Assembly (NCBI GenBank): GCA_007859745.1
Contig: SMLU01000003.1
Coordinates: 248,001 to 312,000, forward strand
Source of the DNA: Phycisphaerae bacterium RAS1
GTDB taxonomy: Bacteria > Planctomycetota > Phycisphaerae > UBA1845 > Fen-1342
Direction of reading: 5' to 3'
DNA: 64,000 nucleotides
Within the stretch, counting starts at the first letter, position 1. Every line of letters begins with the position of its first letter. Under the pieces are notes generated by a model, which was not told the origin of the DNA, did not search any database, and saw only the letters and a program-made list of their open reading frames with translations. This document shows, one piece after another, positions 17,342 to 26,510 of this stretch. A program made the position numbers and the translations under genes.

Positions 17342-17432
17342 CCGCGCTTCTCCTTCGGTCGCCGCGAATCATACCGCGCCGCGCGCGGTGCCGCGTGACC
17401 TGTAGGATGTGCCGTGCCCCGGCGCAGGTTGA

Positions 17433-18230
17433 TTACGACCGCCGTCGACAACGGCGCACGTGCCCCCACCGAAATCCACGCGCTTCCCATTTCTTGATTT
17501 GAGCCTGAAGCCAAACGCACCCGCCGACAGCGAGCGCCATCAAGGTGATCGCACCCGGTGTAACACCTACGCCTAACGACCTGGTCACCGCAAGCGCGAT
17601 GCAATCTGCACCGATGGCTCCGAGCAGGAGCCACACAACGGCGCGCGTTAGGCGTCGTCGCACATGGTGTCCGTCAACGCAGCGGCCGCGGTGAAGCGCA
17701 AGATAGACGAGACGCCATTCGGCGGGCGTCATGCGCGTGAACTCGTATTTCGCGTGCGACTCTCGGTCAAACTCGACCCAGCTCGGGCCGACGCTCCGCA
17801 TGTCCGACCAGCGATGAACGCGTTCGCTGCCGTCCGAGAGCTCGGCGTGAAGGTGCGTCGATGTCAGCCTAACGCGCAGCACGCGCGGCCGGCGCAGCCG
17901 CGAGACCACGTAACGCCAGTCCATCAACGCCGGCATCGCGAACATCAGCGGCAGCATCAGGAATGTCAGCGCCGACGTGGCGTAATAGACGGGCCACCAC
18001 GCCGCCGGGAGCAGCGCGTCGACGATTGGATCGCCCACGAGGCGTTCGGACTGTCGAATGGTCCACAGCGTGCCGCAAACGAGAAACGATGCCAGGAGTA
18101 ACAGGTGAATCGGCCAGACGCGCGGCATCACCAGCACGCAGTCCAGCCGGCCGGCGCGGAAATCCTGTCTCAGCGCCCGCGCTCGCAGCCTACGCGCCAG
18201 CGACAGCTTAAGACCGTCCAGGAACCCCAC
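17433..18230 (-). CDS. Hypothetical membrane protein
   Basis: 265 residues if started at GTG 18230; ATG 18128 (giving 231 residues from MPRVWPIHLLL) is the main alternative. It has two hydrophobic pairs: about residues 35-55 and 75-100, then a soluble PH-like stretch (RVRLTSTHLHAELSDGSERV, WSDMRSVGPSWVEFDRE), then two more membrane helices near the C-terminus. The arrangement resembles YcxB-like/bacterial-PH membrane proteins, but no family can be assigned. No ribosome site decides the start. Confidence 0.5.
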   Translation of the reverse strand: MGFLDGLKLSLARRLRARALRQDFRAGRLDCVLVMPRVWPIHLLLLASFLVCGTLWTIRQSERLVGDPIVDALLPAAWWPVYYATSALTFLMLPLMFAMPALMDWRYVVSRLRRPRVLRVRLTSTHLHAELSDGSERVHRWSDMRSVGPSWVEFDRESHAKYEFTRMTPAEWRLVYLALHRGRCVDGHHVRRRLTRAVVWLLLGAIGADCIALAVTRSLGVGVTPGAITLMALAVGGCVWLQAQIKKWEARGFRWGHVRRCRRRS

Positions 18231-18723
18231 GCGCCGCCGTCGCCCGGATCGGCCCTCCACGACACTAACGCAATATCCCGAAAACGAGCACTCTCGCCAT
18301 GTATATCGCCGCGCCGCGCTCTTCGCGCCGGCGACACACAGCGCGTCCAGTCGCAGCGTGCATCGCGCTCGTAACATGGGGCGCATTGTCGCGAGGACAC
18401 GTGCTCCCGACTATTACAAAAAGCCATCTCGTACCGAACGGAGGAAGCTATCCCTTAACCGCCGTTTCGATCCGAGCCGCGTGCGCAAACGAGCGCTTGT
18501 TAAGCCTCCGCTCCCTCACGGTCGCGGCTCGGAAAGAATTTCGGTCGCGGCTCGGAAGGAGTTCGGGAGCAACCTCACGGGCCAGCCCGCCGACGCCCCA
18601 GGAAACCCGTCATTCCAGCGGCCGCGGTTGCGAGCGCCGCGGACTTGTTGCAAACTGACCGAAAGTCGCAACGCCGCGCGTGTTCGAATCGTGCGGCTAG
18701 CGCGCCTGTCGTCGGATGCATGC
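18231..18723. other. Divergent intergenic region with family C repeat
   Basis: About 490 bp separate the membrane protein from the kinase-WD40 gene. A family C repeat occupies 18471-18558, with one partial extra copy of the TCGGTCGCGGCTCGGA arm. Although the plus strand is open from 18358 in the kinase frame, this upstream part is repeat-derived. No convincing promoter is seen. Confidence 0.5.
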
Positions 18724-21700
18724 TTGAACGCCGAGCAATTCCAGAAAATTGAGCAGGTCTTTCAGCAGGCGCGGCTGCGGCCGGCGGAGCAGCGCGAGGC
18801 GTTCGTCGCCCAGGCCTTCGGAGACGACGCACCCGCGCGGCAGCGCGTCATGCGCATGCTGCGTCACGACGCCCAGCCGCTCGCGACGCTCGACGCGCCG
18901 CTGGCCACGGCGGCGCGGCTGCTCGAGGAGGAATCGCTGCGCGAGGCGACCAGCGCCGCGGCCATGCCGCAGCGCATCGGGGCGTACCGCATCCTGAAAG
19001 TCCTGGGCGAGGGCGGATTCGGCATCGTCTACCTGGCCGAGCAGGAGAGCCCGCGGCGGACCGTCGCGCTGAAGGTGCTGCGGCGTGCGGCAGCCACGCC
19101 CGAGCTGATGCGGCGCTTTGAGTACGAGGCGCACGTGCTCGGGCGTTTGCAGCACCCCGGAATCGCCCAGATTTTCGAGGCCGGCGTCGCGGAGATTCCG
19201 CTCGACCCCTTGCGGCGCGTGCCCATCGGCGGTTCGACCATTCTGACGCGGACGGCCGCGCTGGACGCCCCCGGCGAGGCGCCCCGCGCGCAAACGCCGC
19301 TGCTGCGCCTCCCGTTTTACGCGATGGAGTACATCCGCGGCTCGAACCTGCTGGCCTACGCCGACGCGCCGGGTCCCGGCCGAACGCCGCTGGGCCTGGC
19401 CGAGCGGCTGGAGCTGCTGGCGCGCGTGTGCGACGCGCTGCAGCACGCGCATCGCCACGGCGTCATTCACCGCGACCTGAAACCAGAGAATATCCTGGTG
19501 GCGGACGAGCCCGAGGCGCAGCCGGGCGAAGGGAGTGCGCCCGAGGAGGGCGCGGCGGCTCTCTCTTCGGCGCTGCGCGTCCTGCAGCATGCGACGCCCA
19601 AAGTGCTGGACTTCGGCGTGGCGCGGCCGCTTTCGGACGGCGAGCAGAGCGCGACGTTTCAGACGCTGGCCGGGCAGCTCATCGGCACGCCCTCCTACAT
19701 GAGTCCGGAGCAGGTGCGCGGCGACTGGCGCCAGGTGGACACGCGCTCGGATGTGTACGCCCTGGGGGTCATCTTGTACCAGTTGCTGACCAACCGGCTG
19801 CCGTATGAGGTGACCGGGCGGACGATCCCCGAGATCATCAAGGCCATCACCGAACGCGAGCCTGCGCCGCTGCGTTCGACCGCGCGCGGCTCCACGATCG
19901 GCCGGCTCGACGGCGATATCGAGGCGATTGTGTCCCGGGCGCTGGCCAAGGACGTCTCGCGCCGATACCAGTCCGCCGCCGACCTGGCCGCCGACCTGCG
20001 GCGCTACCTGGCGGGCGAGCCGCTGGAAGCCAAGCGCGACTCCGCTTTGCACATCCTGAAGAAGAACCTGCGCCGTTACCGGGGCGCCCTCACAGCGACG
20101 GCGGCATTTGTGCTGCTGCTGACCGCGTTCGCCGTATGGGCCTCCTGGCAGGCGGGCGTCAACCATGACTTGGCCGAAATGGCCCGGCGATCCGAGCGCC
20201 TCGCGCTTTTGGCCCGCGATGACGCGCGGGCCAACGCCGAGCGCCTGGCCACGGAGCTGAGCTACACGAACATCGAGCGCGGGCGGCTGCTGGGACTCAC
20301 CGGCAACCCGTACGACGCGGAAAAGCTCCTCTGGGGCGCGTGCCTCGAACGGCCCGCGTCGGTCGCGGCGAACTGGGCGCTGCGCGAGTTGTATATGCGC
20401 TATCCGATCATGGCGGCGCTGCCGACAGGCGTCGGCGTCGTCAAGGCGGTCGCGCTCAGCGCCGACGAGCAAACTCTCGCGGTTGTGGGAGTGGACGGCG
20501 GCCTGGAAGTCTGGGACACGGAACGGCTGCGATTGGTGGGCCGTGCGCAGGTGCACCAGGGCGAAGTTCGCGACGTCGCCGCGAGCGCCGACGGCAAGTG
20601 GCTCGCCACAGCGGGGCTGGACGGGCTGATTTCGATCTGCGATCAGAGCTCCGCGACGCCGATTCGCACGATGGCGGCACACCCGGGCGGCGCCAGCTCC
20701 GTCTGCTTCAGCCCGGATTCGTCGCGGCTGGTGAGCTCCGGCTACGACAAGACCATTCGCCTGTGGCGGGTTGAAGATGGCGCCCTGCTGGCCGTCGTTC
20801 CGGCGCACACCGGCGTTGTCCACCGGGCGCGCTTCAGCCCGGACGGCCGCCTCATCGCCTCCGCCTCGCGCGACAGGACGGTCCGGCTGTGGGACACAGA
20901 AGGGATCGAGGCGATCGGAACCGACGCCGGCATCGCGTCCGCCCGCGTCAGCGACGCCTGTCTCGCCGTGCTGTCGGGACACGTCGACGAAGTGTGGGCG
21001 CTGGCGTTTTCGCACGACGGGCGGCGATTGGCGTCGGCCGGTCCGAACCAGGACCGCACGGTGCGCGTCTGGGATGTGGACAGCGGCCGGTGCGAGGCGG
21101 TGCTGCGCGTGCCGACCGGCGCTCCGGACGCGCTGACGTTTTCAGCCGACGACGCGACGCTCTACGCCGGCGGCTGGTTTGCCATCGACCTGTGGAGCAC
21201 CGCCGCGTACCAGCATCTGGGGCGCGTCGCCAGCCAGCGTTGCTCGTCGATTCTCTACAGCCGCACACGCAATCAACTGGTTGCGGCGACACTCAGCGGC
21301 GTCCGCCTCTGGGACGGCCGGCCGGCGTCGGCCATGATCGACCTCGGGGCCGAGTCGGGCCGCTCGGTGGCGTTCAGCCCCGACGGTCGCACGCTGGCAA
21401 CCAGCCAGTTCGACGACACGATCGTGCTGCGCGACATGCCGTCGGGCCGCGTGCGCCTGACGCTCCTGCCGCTGCGCGAAGCCCCGCCGCTGCCGCAGCG
21501 CCGCGAGCGGGTGCGACCGCTGGTATTTGACACAAGCGGCGCGCACGTGGCGGCGTGCACGGGGCGCGGATACATGCACCTCTGGGATGCGCACAGCGGC
21601 GACTGCGTTCTCACCGTCCCGGATGCCGGAATACCGGCGCAGCAGGCGATCGCCTTCAGCCCGGACGGAGAAACGTGGGGGCTGGCCCGCACCGACGAAC

Positions 21701-22296
21701 GGTTCTCGCTCTTCCGCGGATTGAGCGGCGTCGAGTTTTTCGACCTGCCCACACCCGGGACCGAGGCGCTCTCAATCTGCTTTTCGCCGGACGGCGAGAT
21801 GATCGCCACCGCGACGCGAGAAACGCGGATTCGCCTGTGGACGGCCGCCGGCGCGCCTCTGGGTAGCTTTGAGGCCTCGGGTACGCCGTGGGCCGTCCGT
21901 TTCAGCCCGGACGGGAAGAAGCTGGCTGTCACCAACTGGATGCAGACGATCGAAATCTGGGACGTGGCCAGCCGAACGCGCACCGACACGCTCGAAGGTC
22001 ACACTGCCGCCGTGTGGGGCGCGCAGTTCCGTCCCGGCGACGCGGACATTCTGGCCTCGCACAGCGGCGACGGAACGGTTCGGCTGTGGAGTTTGTCCTT
22101 AGGGAGAAACGTGGCGACGTTCGATGTATTTACCGGCGAGGAAGCGGTCGTCGCGGCGCTCAGCCCCAACGGCCGGCATGTCGCCGCCGCCTCCGCCAGC
22201 CGCGTCGTCCGACTCTGGGACCTGGACTTCGCCGAGGCGTGCGTTCGCGGCAATCGTGAATACCAGACCGCTCGCCGGGAGTCGCAGGGGCCGTAA
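18724..22296 (+). CDS. Ser/Thr protein kinase with WD40 double propeller
   Basis: 1190 residues from TTG 18724, chosen because family members begin (M)NAEQF..IE..F; no good ribosome site is seen and GTG 18691 is an alternative. Kinase domain at about 88-400: GEGGFGIVYLAEQ, VALKVL (Lys117), HRDLKPEN, DFGVARPL, SPEQVRG. One transmembrane helix (GALTATAAFVLLLTAFAVWA) follows. The C-terminal ~620 residues hold about fourteen WD40 blades, recognisable by endings such as LEVWD, IRLWR, VRLWD, VRVWD, IDLWS, MHLWD, IRLWT, IEIWD and VRLWS. Such receptors are common in planctomycetes; ligand and substrate are unknown. Confidence 0.9.
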   Translation: MNAEQFQKIEQVFQQARLRPAEQREAFVAQAFGDDAPARQRVMRMLRHDAQPLATLDAPLATAARLLEEESLREATSAAAMPQRIGAYRILKVLGEGGFGIVYLAEQESPRRTVALKVLRRAAATPELMRRFEYEAHVLGRLQHPGIAQIFEAGVAEIPLDPLRRVPIGGSTILTRTAALDAPGEAPRAQTPLLRLPFYAMEYIRGSNLLAYADAPGPGRTPLGLAERLELLARVCDALQHAHRHGVIHRDLKPENILVADEPEAQPGEGSAPEEGAAALSSALRVLQHATPKVLDFGVARPLSDGEQSATFQTLAGQLIGTPSYMSPEQVRGDWRQVDTRSDVYALGVILYQLLTNRLPYEVTGRTIPEIIKAITEREPAPLRSTARGSTIGRLDGDIEAIVSRALAKDVSRRYQSAADLAADLRRYLAGEPLEAKRDSALHILKKNLRRYRGALTATAAFVLLLTAFAVWASWQAGVNHDLAEMARRSERLALLARDDARANAERLATELSYTNIERGRLLGLTGNPYDAEKLLWGACLERPASVAANWALRELYMRYPIMAALPTGVGVVKAVALSADEQTLAVVGVDGGLEVWDTERLRLVGRAQVHQGEVRDVAASADGKWLATAGLDGLISICDQSSATPIRTMAAHPGGASSVCFSPDSSRLVSSGYDKTIRLWRVEDGALLAVVPAHTGVVHRARFSPDGRLIASASRDRTVRLWDTEGIEAIGTDAGIASARVSDACLAVLSGHVDEVWALAFSHDGRRLASAGPNQDRTVRVWDVDSGRCEAVLRVPTGAPDALTFSADDATLYAGGWFAIDLWSTAAYQHLGRVASQRCSSILYSRTRNQLVAATLSGVRLWDGRPASAMIDLGAESGRSVAFSPDGRTLATSQFDDTIVLRDMPSGRVRLTLLPLREAPPLPQRRERVRPLVFDTSGAHVAACTGRGYMHLWDAHSGDCVLTVPDAGIPAQQAIAFSPDGETWGLARTDERFSLFRGLSGVEFFDLPTPGTEALSICFSPDGEMIATATRETRIRLWTAAGAPLGSFEASGTPWAVRFSPDGKKLAVTNWMQTIEIWDVASRTRTDTLEGHTAAVWGAQFRPGDADILASHSGDGTVRLWSLSLGRNVATFDVFTGEEAVVAALSPNGRHVAAASASRVVRLWDLDFAEACVRGNREYQTARRESQGP

Positions 22297-22359
22297 ATGG
22301 CTGATGCGCCGCGGAGAGGGTGTGACCATGGTTCTTGGCAGGCTCGGAGGGCATTTCTA

Positions 22360-22458
22360 TCCGAACCCGCCGCGCCAAGCGGCGGGTCGACATCCCCGGC
22401 CTAAGGCCCGCCGCGCGCGTACGATCGGCAACCCGCCGCTTGGCGCGGCGGGTTCGGA
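22360..22458. repeat. Repeat family B (TCCGAACCCGCCGCGCCAAG)
   Basis: Arms TCCGAACCCGCCGCGCCAAG..CGGCGGGT and the inverse ACCCGCCGCTTGGCGCGGCG..TTCGGA surround about 40 bp. Further copies: 28861, 48610, 62251. This one lies downstream of the kinase gene and may end its transcript. Confidence 0.85.
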
Positions 22459-22582
22459 AATTCTGCCCGCGCCGCGAGTTTTGCAAAATAATCTGGCCAC
22501 CTCCAACGCCCGGCCCAACCATATGTTTCTCCCCCGGAAACCGCGTGTCTGGCTATACTCCGCGCACTTGGAGGAGTTCGAC

Positions 22583-24427
22583 ATGCGGCGACCGGCCCGA
22601 CTGCGACGGTGCGTGCGGTGCGGGGCGATGCTCCTGCTGCTGGCGGGGTGTTCCGACGGCACGTTCGATTTTGGCCGCAAACCGGCCGACCCGCCGTCGC
22701 CGCCCGCGCCGCGGCCCATCACGCAGGATCCGATCCTCGCCGACACGATCGCCGCGCAAGCGCTGATGACCTCCGCGACCGGTCTGCGCGTGCGCGGCTT
22801 CGGACTGGTGGAAGGGCTCGGCACGAACGGCTCCGGCGACTGCCCGCCGACCATCCGCGAGTACCTGGTCGAGTTCATGTCGAAGGAGTACTCCCCCACC
22901 GGGCCCGGCTCTCACAAGCACAATTTCTCGCCTGACAAGCTGATTGACTCGCCCGATACCGCAGTGGTCGAGGTGACGGCCGTCATTCCGGCCGGCGCGC
23001 CGCGCGGCACGATCGTCGATCTTCAGGTGCAGGCGATTCCGGGCACATCCACGCGCAGCCTCGAAGGCGGCCTGCTTCTGCCGTGCGAGCTGCGCATTTT
23101 CGACGCCAGCGCCAGCGGCAAGGGCATGCTGGCCGGCCGAGTCATGGCCCGCGCCAACGGGCCGATCTTCGTCAATCCTTTCGCCGGCGCCAGCGAAAGC
23201 CGAACCGGAACGAGCGATCCACGGCGCGGGTTCGTGCTGGGCGGCGGGCGCTCGATCGCCGAGCGCGAGGTGCAGCTCCAGCTCGTCGAGCCCTCCTACG
23301 CGATGGCCCGCCGCATCCAGGACCGCATCAACGCCCGCTTCGGGGCCGTGCCCCGGACGGCGGACGCGACCAGCAAGGGCTTCGTCACGCTGCACACGCC
23401 CGCCGTCTACATGCGCCGGCCGGAGCGCTTCCTGCAACTCGTGACGCACGTCTACCTGCCCGATGGCGACGCCTATCGGGATCGCGCGCTGCTCAACCTC
23501 TCGCAGCGCCTGGCGGAGCCCGACGCGCGCTACGACGACATTTCCCTGGCGTTCGAAGCCATCGGCAAGACAGCCATCCCGTCGCTGCAGCGGCTCTACA
23601 CGCACGAGAGCGAGCCGGTGAGCTTCTACGCGACGCGCGCCGGCCTGCGCCTGGGCGACGCCGTCGCGCTGGGCGTGATGAGCGAAATCGCGCTCGCGCC
23701 GCAGCATCCGCAGCGGCTGCCGGCGGTGCGCGAGCTGGCCGCCTGCAACTTCCCGCAGGCCGGGATCAAGCTCGCCCCGCTGCTCGAAAGCGATGACCAG
23801 GAGCTGCGCATCGCGGCGTATGAGGCGCTGGTCGAGCTGCGCCATCCGGCGGTGCACACGACCCCCTTCCGCAGCCTCCTGGACCAGAACCAGGTGAACG
23901 TCGTGCTGGACGTGGTGCAGTCCTCCGGGCGGCCGCTGATCTATGTCCGCCGCTCGCGCGTGCCGCGCATCGCCGTCTTTGGCGACGCCACGCCGGTGGC
24001 GACGCCCGTGTTCTACAGCCACCCGGATGACGAGGTGACGCTGGTGAGTGAGGAGGGGGCGACCGACCTGACCGTCTTCGCCCGCGGTCGCAAGAGCAGG
24101 CAGCTTTCAGAGAAGCTGCGCGTGTCGCCGCGCGTCGTGGACCTGATTTCCGCCATGGCGGATGTGCCGCTGAAGAATGAAGCGGGCCACACGCGCGGGC
24201 TGGGCCTGCCCTACGCGCGCGTCGTGCAGGTGCTTAAGACGCTGACCGACGACGGAAGCATTCCGGCGCGCTTGCTGCTGGAGCAGCCGACGCTGGTTGA
24301 GTTGCTCGGCCCGACGCCGGAAGTGGATCGCCCCGAAGCCGGCGAGCGGCGCGAGGCAGAGGCCGGCGCCGATCGGCCGGACAAGCCGACGTCGCGTCCG
24401 ACCGAGGCGGCGGCGCGACGCGAGTGA
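22583..24427 (+). CDS. FlgI (P-ring)-like lipoprotein with HEAT-like C-terminal half
   Basis: 614 residues from ATG 22583 with GGAGGAG six bases upstream. A lipoprotein signal is clear (MLLLLAGC, Cys23). Residues about 45-280 resemble the flagellar P-ring protein FlgI: GLRVRGFGLVEGLGTNGSGD, then VVEVTAVIPAGAPRGTIVDLQV and the RIQDRINARFG segment. The middle (about 300-420) is helical and repeat-like, with LRLGDAVALGVMSEIAL and DQELRIAAYEALVELRHPAV suggesting HEAT repeats. The C-terminal tail is charged. No other flagellar gene is in the window, so a P-ring role is doubtful; an envelope scaffold is as likely. Confidence 0.75.
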   Translation: MRRPARLRRCVRCGAMLLLLAGCSDGTFDFGRKPADPPSPPAPRPITQDPILADTIAAQALMTSATGLRVRGFGLVEGLGTNGSGDCPPTIREYLVEFMSKEYSPTGPGSHKHNFSPDKLIDSPDTAVVEVTAVIPAGAPRGTIVDLQVQAIPGTSTRSLEGGLLLPCELRIFDASASGKGMLAGRVMARANGPIFVNPFAGASESRTGTSDPRRGFVLGGGRSIAEREVQLQLVEPSYAMARRIQDRINARFGAVPRTADATSKGFVTLHTPAVYMRRPERFLQLVTHVYLPDGDAYRDRALLNLSQRLAEPDARYDDISLAFEAIGKTAIPSLQRLYTHESEPVSFYATRAGLRLGDAVALGVMSEIALAPQHPQRLPAVRELAACNFPQAGIKLAPLLESDDQELRIAAYEALVELRHPAVHTTPFRSLLDQNQVNVVLDVVQSSGRPLIYVRRSRVPRIAVFGDATPVATPVFYSHPDDEVTLVSEEGATDLTVFARGRKSRQLSEKLRVSPRVVDLISAMADVPLKNEAGHTRGLGLPYARVVQVLKTLTDDGSIPARLLLEQPTLVELLGPTPEVDRPEAGERREAEAGADRPDKPTSRPTEAAARRE

Positions 24428-24486
24428 ACTGACGGGCCAGCCTGTCGCTGCGAGTGCCGCCATTGGAAGAATGGGAGAGAATTAAC

Positions 24487-24515
24487 TTGACGATCGCGGG
24501 GCGGGGGGGTAGCGT
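24487..24515 (+). promoter_or_regulatory. Candidate sigma-70-like promoter
   Basis: TTGACG (24487-24492), 17 bp, then TAGCGT (24510-24515), about 40 nt before the cysteine-rich gene. The -35 is good and the -10 is weak. Confidence 0.35.
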
Positions 24516-24554
24516 CGCTGCGCAATCAGCCCCTCTTCCATTGGAGATTCATGT

Positions 24555-24959
24555 ATGCGAAGTTCAGGCATTCTCGCGATCGTCGCATTTCTGTGTGCAG
24601 CTCACCCATGTTCGGCGTGCGGATGCGGCACGCTGATCTACAAATCGTGCCCCGCTTGTGCCCCCACCGCGGGCAGCAATGTCTGTTTCTGCTATTCGCA
24701 GCTGACACCAAGATGCCGTGAGAGCGAGGAGTTACTTTACGTTGCTCCGACGGAGTGCTTCGTCGACTCTTGGAGTTGGAAGGTGAGCTGCACGCCGGAC
24801 CGGCTTTGGATTTGTCTGGATGACCTTTCGAGGAATTGCAGCAAGTATAAGCCTTGCTGGTCATACAATCCGTGCCAAGACACCTGTGACATACTCACCT
24901 GGCAGTATACTACGGAGTATCCTTACTACTCGGGAGGGTTTTGTTCATGCCCTGGCTAA
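24555..24959 (+). CDS. Small exported cysteine-rich protein
   Basis: 134 residues from ATG 24555 (GGAG eight bases upstream). A signal peptide (SSGILAIVAFLCAAHPCSA) is followed by about 110 residues with roughly 15 cysteines, e.g. CGCGTLIYKSCPACAP, NVCFCYS, and a terminal CSCPG. The composition (Trp/Tyr-rich, many Cys) suggests a disulfide-stabilised exported protein. No family is recognised. Its stop overlaps the next gene by 13 bp, and the same organisation (Cys-rich protein then a larger exported protein) recurs at 54535-56030. Confidence 0.7.
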   Translation: MRSSGILAIVAFLCAAHPCSACGCGTLIYKSCPACAPTAGSNVCFCYSQLTPRCRESEELLYVAPTECFVDSWSWKVSCTPDRLWICLDDLSRNCSKYKPCWSYNPCQDTCDILTWQYTTEYPYYSGGFCSCPG

Positions 24960-26380
24960 CAGCGATCCCGCTCCTGATGGCGTTCGCGCAAGAGGGAACC
25001 TCGGTTGTACCCGCCTCGCTGGTTCGTGCCATTGAGGCGCGACGAGCAATCGTCAGCGGTCACATGGAGTGGACGCTCCAGCGCGAGCTGCTCTTTCCGG
25101 GACGCATCTTCCGCTTCGAAAGCCGTTATGCATTCAGCGGCGACCGGCTCCTCAAAGCCTGGGGCGATCAGGACGGCTGGGTGGACTACAATCCCCTGAC
25201 ACAAGCGCCGCGACACAAGTTTCCGCTGAACTACCTGGTCAATTCGGACGGGGCCTGGGAGCACCCCGAAACGTCCGTCAAGGCGACTTTCTGGTCGACA
25301 GCGCCGGCCGCTTCCGAGGAAAGCACCATCTCGGTGCTCGATGAGCTGCTCGATCCGCGCAGCGTCGGCCTCTCCCCCTTCGGCCAGTCGTGCTTCGGGG
25401 TCAGCAAGGCCTTTGACGCGGACGCCGAGCGAATCGCCCTCGAGCTCCATCGCGCGCTCAACAAGCCCGCGTGGGAGGAGCGCCGCCTTGGCGACCGATT
25501 CGAGGTCGTCGCAAAACTGTATGATGGCGGCGAGGCGCATTGGTTCATCGACCCGCAGCGCGGATGGAGCGTCGAGCGCTGCACCGCGGATGGCCCGGGC
25601 GTCGGCCGAACGGAATGCACGCTGGAGCTTCGCGAACTGAACGGCGTCTGGTTTCCCCAGGAGGCGCGCTACACGCGCTACGGGAAACTGGACGTTCATT
25701 TCAAGGTCCAATCGGCCGAGATCAACAAGCCGGACGATCCGGACCGATTCAGTGCCAACGAGATCGGGATGGAGCCGGGGTTCAACATCGCCGTCCAACC
25801 CCGCGGCGGCGACGCCGGCGGCCCGCGAATCTGGGACGGCGAGCGCATGGTCTCGCAGGAAGACTGGTCCGCCGCCATGAAGCGCGGCGAGAAGACGCCC
25901 GGGCCGACGATGCAGGCGCGGCGTCGCGGCGAGCACAGCAAGTACATGACGCCGCACCAGCTTGACGACTGGAACAAGCAGCACGACGCGATGCACGCGG
26001 TGGCCACGTCGGATGAAATACAATCCGCCTGGCTGCTCTACACGACCAGCACCTGTGAGCGATTCGCTCTCGACGACGGGCAGCGCCAGAAGGCCATGGA
26101 CATTCTCGCCGACTGCCAGGAGCAGGCCGGCAAGGTCATGGGCGCCATCCGCGACGATCTCATGCGGCTTCAGATCGACCTGTCCGCCGCGCGGCGCAAG
26201 GGCGACGGCGAACAGACGACCGACGTGCAGCGGCGTATCCAGATGAAAACGCAGCCGATCGAGGACATCTACCAGAAGCAGCTTCGGCCAAGACTCGACG
26301 AGCTGCCGACGCGCCAGCAGAGGGAAGCGGCGGCGAGGCGCGCCGAGTCCCAGCCCGCGACGCAGGGCGCCGCGAGATAA
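24947..26380 (+). CDS. Exported protein with LolA/RseB-like N-terminal part and Spy-like helical C-terminus
   Basis: 477 residues from ATG 24947 with GGGAGG nine bases upstream; it overlaps the end of the preceding gene, implying translational coupling. After a short signal peptide (WLTAIPLLMAFAQ) the first ~270 residues are strand-rich, with WFIDPQRGWSVERC, LELRELNGVWFPQEARYTRY and a Cys pair, in the style of LolA/RseB-type sensors common in planctomycetes. Residues about 370-460 are long amphipathic helices (FALDDGQRQKAMDILADCQE...) like Spy/CpxP-type periplasmic proteins. Function unknown; an envelope stress or lipid-related role is inference. Confidence 0.65.
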   Translation: MPWLTAIPLLMAFAQEGTSVVPASLVRAIEARRAIVSGHMEWTLQRELLFPGRIFRFESRYAFSGDRLLKAWGDQDGWVDYNPLTQAPRHKFPLNYLVNSDGAWEHPETSVKATFWSTAPAASEESTISVLDELLDPRSVGLSPFGQSCFGVSKAFDADAERIALELHRALNKPAWEERRLGDRFEVVAKLYDGGEAHWFIDPQRGWSVERCTADGPGVGRTECTLELRELNGVWFPQEARYTRYGKLDVHFKVQSAEINKPDDPDRFSANEIGMEPGFNIAVQPRGGDAGGPRIWDGERMVSQEDWSAAMKRGEKTPGPTMQARRRGEHSKYMTPHQLDDWNKQHDAMHAVATSDEIQSAWLLYTTSTCERFALDDGQRQKAMDILADCQEQAGKVMGAIRDDLMRLQIDLSAARRKGDGEQTTDVQRRIQMKTQPIEDIYQKQLRPRLDELPTRQQREAAARRAESQPATQGAAR

Positions 26381-26412
26381 GGGGACTGCGCGCGTTGAGG
26401 GCGCGGCGCGCG

Positions 26413-26508
26413 CGTGGGACGGGCGTCTCACCCGTCCAAGGGGGGGTGCGGGCGTCCCGCCCGCGCCTGGGATGGCGGGGACGGGTGAGACGCCCGTCCC
26501 ACCCACAC
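26413..26508. repeat. Repeat family D, long copy
   Basis: Arms GTGGGACGGGCGTCTCACCC and GGGTGAGACGCCCGTCCCAC surround a second palindrome (GCGGGCGTCCCGCCCGC). It lies between convergent genes ending at 26380 and 26511 and may act as a bidirectional terminator. Confidence 0.8.
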
Positions 26509-26510
26509 AC

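Noticed and set aside
18697-21015. A 772-codon open frame opposite the kinase-WD40 gene
   Set aside because: GC-rich codon bias makes long antisense frames; it has no domains, while the plus strand shows clear kinase and WD40 motifs.
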